Shown: piece after piece, positions 3,975-6,549 of the stretch
Layout of the letters: the number at the start of each line of letters is the position of its first letter
Position numbering within the stretch: position 1 is the stretch's first letter
DNA from: an uncultured Streptococcus sp.
Lineage (GTDB): Bacteria; Bacillota; Bacilli; Lactobacillales; Streptococcaceae
Length of the DNA stretch: 6,549 nt
Direction of reading: 5' to 3'
Assembly (NCBI GenBank): GCA_900755085.1
Contig: CAAEFF010000099.1
Span: 1 to 6,549 of the forward strand
Program-made: the position numbers and the translations under genes
The notes under the pieces: model-generated
Databases searched by the model: none
Told to the model about the DNA's origin: nothing
The model's input: only the letters and a program-made list of their open reading frames with translations

Positions 3975-6407
3975 TTAAGGAAGAATATAGCCTTGATCAT
4001 CTACTGTATGGGGATGCCCAGAATTTCCATTTCCTCTCAAAGCTTCCAAATCTTGATCTAAAATTGAATTGTAATCCGTACTACCTTCACGGGTTACCCG
4101 AGTCGATACTTGGCGCAAGAGTTTTTCATTGAGATTGCGGACCCAGCGACCATTACTATGGTCATTGGCCCGCATATAATTTTCTCTCACAATTTCTCCA
4201 TAAAGGACTTCGTTGACTTGGTAGCCTTGCTTGCGCAGTCCCAACAAACCGATCTCGACGATCTCATCTGGGCTGTAGTCTTCGAAGTCAAAGGTAGTCG
4301 GGATCCGACTTTGCAGACCTGAATTGACCTGCAAAAATTCGTGCATCTCTTTCGTGTAGCCAGCAAAGATAATCACGATATCGCGACGGTGGTCCTCCAT
4401 AAATTTGAGGATTTCATCCAAAGCTTCCTTCCCAAAATCATCATTTGAACCGGTAAAGAGCGTATAGGCCTCATCGATAAAGAGGACTCCACCCAGTGCA
4501 CTCTCTAAAACTTCGCGCGTCTTTAAGGCTGTTTGACCTTGGTAGCCTCCAACCAGATTGCTCCGCGACACTTCGATGAATTTCTTCTGATTGATCACCC
4601 CTTTTTGGAAGAGGATATTGCCCAAAATGCGGGCAACGGTGGTCTTCCCTGTACCGGGATTTCCAAGAAAGAGGGAGTGCAAGGTCGTATCTTCGACGAT
4701 TCCTCCTTGTTCGGCCCGTTTTTGGTTGAACTCAGCCATGGCTACGAACTGTTCGACTTGCTCTTTCACCTTGGCAATGCCAACCAAACGGTTGAGAGCA
4801 GCCATCCCATCTTCTTCCTTGTCAGCTCCTGCCTGGTACTTGCCTTGGTTCAGGACAGCATCAATATCACTGTTCAAAATAGTCTCAATGTCATCGGAAC
4901 CTTGGGCCACCACCCGATCTGCCATGGTCTTGGTCAATTGCTCATCCAAGTTACGGATCCAGCGACCATTGCTCTTATCTAGTGAGGCATCATAAGCCCG
5001 CTTAATATGCCGCGCATAGTAGTCACGGTCTTCGAGCTTGTAGTCCCCTTTGCTTAAAATCATTTCGCCCAGTTGGACAATCTCATCTCCTGTGAAATCT
5101 TCAAAGATGAAATTATTTGGCACCCGAGAACGAAGGCCTGGATTGGTCTTTAAGAACTCTTCCATTTCCTTGGTATAACCGGCAAAGATGATCATGATAT
5201 CATCGCGATTGTCCTCCATAAATTTGAGGATGGTATTGATCGCCTCGATCCCAAAATCAGCACCACTGTCCTTTTTATCCAAGCTATAGGCTTCATCAAT
5301 AAAGAGAATACCCCCACGCGCTTTTTCAAGCAGAGCCTGGGTCTGTTCAGCAGTTCCTCCAATATTCGAAGAGATCAGATCGGACTCCGTTGCTTCTACA
5401 AAACGGAATTCTTCCCCTGAGAGGACACCTGCATCAAAGAGAACTTGTCCTAAGAGACGGGCCACCGTGGTCTTTCCTGTACCAGGATTTCCCATAAAGG
5501 CCGCGTGGAGGGTTTGCTTTTCAGGCGCCTTACCACTGGCAATCCGTTTCTTGTTAAATTCCACCATGTTGATCATTTTCTTGATCTCATGTTTGACTTT
5601 TTCAAGACCGATCAGGCTATTGAGTTCCTGAAGAGCATCGTGTTTCTTCTCTGGCTCAGACCCCGTTGTAGGGATTGGAGCCACCGTTGCATCCGATACT
5701 GGTCCCCTAGAAGCCACTTGCGCATTGCCCTTGGCCACTTCTCTACCGACAAGATAGTCACAACCATCTTCAATTTCCTTGGTCAGATCACGCGCATCGC
5801 CCTGCCTATAGGTCAGGGTGCCCACCTTCACAAAGGCCCCACCTTGAAGCCGGATATTGGGATCCGCAATCTTATGACAAATCATATGCTCAGCCATCAG
5901 CACACTCTCATCAAAAACTCCAAATGAAATGGTTTGGGCATTCTCGTTCAAGAAGGTCGTTTCCCCAGTCAGGAAAGCAAAGGACTCTTCATAGACGCAT
6001 AAAAATTCTGTAAATGTAGCCTGGTGAGCTCGGATCATACTATTGAATGAATTGATGGAGGTCATACGATCCGAATCCGAATTGAATTGAACATTGTTGT
6101 CAAGACAGACTCCAGTTCCGGTAGGCAATTCAATTTTACAGTTTTCAGATTCCCAGATGACATTCCTCAACCAAACTGGTGGAAAGTCCTTTTCCAGATC
6201 CCCGCCTGTAATCGTTGAATTTTTTGCGATCACTTCTGAGTCCTTGGCATGGATCGTATTATTCCCAAATTTTTCAATATGGACATTTTCTAAGGTCAAC
6301 TTAGATCCTTCGTTCAGCTTTATTTTAGAAAAAATCGTTGAATTGCGAATGGACAATTCCGAAGCGGACATACCGATGGCACTTTGGTGTTTTTCCGGAA
6401 CCTTCAT
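3975..6407 (-). CDS. Double CbxX/CfxQ (SpoVK-like) AAA+ ATPase with N-terminal beta-helix-like domain
   Basis: This is a cytoplasmic ATP-driven remodelling protein of 810 residues with no signal peptide or membrane segment. Residues about 1-225 have short repeated strands (ELSIRNSTIF, SKLTLENVHIEKF, SEVIAKNSTIT) like a right-handed beta-helix. A polar linker (about 230-255) leads to two AAA+ modules. Module 1 starts at LIGLEKVKHEIKK (about 265), with Walker A GNPGTGKTT (306-314), Walker B GGILFIDEAY (365-374), sensor IIFAGY (406-411), likely arginine finger LRSR (Arg428) and GRWIRN (481-486). Module 2 repeats these at 582-590, 639-648, 679-684, LQSR (Arg701) and 753-758. Both sites look intact. 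Relatives include CbbX (Rubisco activase), SpoVK and EccA of type VII secretion, but no partner genes are nearby, so the target is unknown. ATG 6407 is chosen for its AAGGAG site; see the finding on upstream coding signal. Confidence 0.88.
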   Translation of the reverse strand: MKVPEKHQSAIGMSASELSIRNSTIFSKIKLNEGSKLTLENVHIEKFGNNTIHAKDSEVIAKNSTITGGDLEKDFPPVWLRNVIWESENCKIELPTGTGVCLDNNVQFNSDSDRMTSINSFNSMIRAHQATFTEFLCVYEESFAFLTGETTFLNENAQTISFGVFDESVLMAEHMICHKIADPNIRLQGGAFVKVGTLTYRQGDARDLTKEIEDGCDYLVGREVAKGNAQVASRGPVSDATVAPIPTTGSEPEKKHDALQELNSLIGLEKVKHEIKKMINMVEFNKKRIASGKAPEKQTLHAAFMGNPGTGKTTVARLLGQVLFDAGVLSGEEFRFVEATESDLISSNIGGTAEQTQALLEKARGGILFIDEAYSLDKKDSGADFGIEAINTILKFMEDNRDDIMIIFAGYTKEMEEFLKTNPGLRSRVPNNFIFEDFTGDEIVQLGEMILSKGDYKLEDRDYYARHIKRAYDASLDKSNGRWIRNLDEQLTKTMADRVVAQGSDDIETILNSDIDAVLNQGKYQAGADKEEDGMAALNRLVGIAKVKEQVEQFVAMAEFNQKRAEQGGIVEDTTLHSLFLGNPGTGKTTVARILGNILFQKGVINQKKFIEVSRSNLVGGYQGQTALKTREVLESALGGVLFIDEAYTLFTGSNDDFGKEALDEILKFMEDHRRDIVIIFAGYTKEMHEFLQVNSGLQSRIPTTFDFEDYSPDEIVEIGLLGLRKQGYQVNEVLYGEIVRENYMRANDHSNGRWVRNLNEKLLRQVSTRVTREGSTDYNSILDQDLEALRGNGNSGHPHTVDDQGYILP

Positions 6408-6412
6408 TCCGA

Positions 6413-6418
6413 CTCCTT
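6413..6418 (-). promoter_or_regulatory. Ribosome binding site of the AAA+ gene (decides the start)
   Basis: On the minus strand this reads AAGGAG, followed by TCGGA and the ATG at 6407. It is the only good site near the 5' end. The in-frame ATGs at 6428 and 6446 and the TTG at 6476 have no comparable site. Confidence 0.7.
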
Positions 6419-6499
6419 CCAAAGTCATTTTCGAATGCGTATTCATATAGCTTGAATATACAATATAAGTGCACAATAAAAACTCATAAGATTTTCTAG

Positions 6500-6510
6500 T
6501 AAAATAGAAT
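6500..6510 (+). promoter_or_regulatory. Candidate -10 for the right-edge gene
   Basis: TAAAAT (6500-6505) and the overlapping TAGAAT (6505-6510) both resemble a -10 and lie 30-35 bases before the start codon at 6540. No clear -35 is seen. The 6408-6539 region is divergent, so the AAA+ promoter must also lie in it or just inside the open frame. AT-rich minus-strand TATATT motifs near 6445-6470 are candidates but not convincing. Confidence 0.35.
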
Positions 6511-6539
6511 TGAACGAACTAGTTACGAAAGGAAATCTT

Positions 6540-6549
6540 ATGAGCTACC
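6540..6549 (+). CDS. Start of a plus-strand gene cut by the window edge
   Basis: Only the ATG and two further full codons (Met-Ser-Tyr) are present, so no function can be given. The start is supported by AAAGGA (6528-6533), 6 bases upstream, and by a promoter-like stretch before it. It is divergent from the AAA+ gene. Confidence 0.6.

Noticed and set aside
4533..4995. Plus-strand open frames of 134-149 codons opposite the AAA+ gene
   Set aside because: They are antisense to the conserved AAA+ modules, have no ribosome binding site or recognisable domain, and follow from codon bias of the real gene.

Overview
The window looks like chromosomal DNA from a Streptococcus, probably of the mitis/sanguinis/parasanguinis group. 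The type 2 peptide deformylase and the PepS aminopeptidase read almost like the pneumococcal proteins as I remember them. Strong AAGGAG-type ribosome binding sites, moderate GC and small hairpin-rich intergenic repeats fit the same group. No search was run, so the species is not resolved.

Layout. Positions 1-478 (minus) hold the N-terminal part of an MFS transporter that runs off the left edge. A 145-base divergent intergenic region separates it from a plus-strand Crp/Fnr-family regulator resembling YeiL (624-1316). Peptide deformylase def follows on the plus strand (1371-1985), with its own extended -10 promoter, and ends in a very long bidirectional terminator hairpin (2008-2054). Converging on it from the right is pepS (2206-3447, minus). 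Between the terminator and the pepS stop lies a compact structured element made of hairpins and a 24-bp direct repeat (2062-2206). A gene-free stretch of about 525 bases (3448-3974) holds the pepS promoter and then a dense series of inverted repeats with terminator-like hairpins facing both ways. It is followed by a large minus-strand gene (3975-6407) for a two-domain CbxX/CfxQ (SpoVK-like) AAA+ ATPase with an N-terminal region that looks like a beta-helix. A divergent plus-strand gene begins at 6540 and is cut off by the window end.

How the genes relate. The regulator and the divergent MFS transporter are a plausible regulator/target pair, and a palindrome sits just before the regulator's ribosome binding site. 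def and pepS are housekeeping genes: N-formyl removal from new proteins and N-terminal amino-acid release from peptides. They are convergent, not an operon. The AAA+ protein stands alone and has no obvious partner here.

The least explained parts are the beta-helix/AAA/AAA protein, its ambiguous 5' end, and the two structured intergenic elements. I see no complete mobile element, CRISPR array, tRNA or rRNA.
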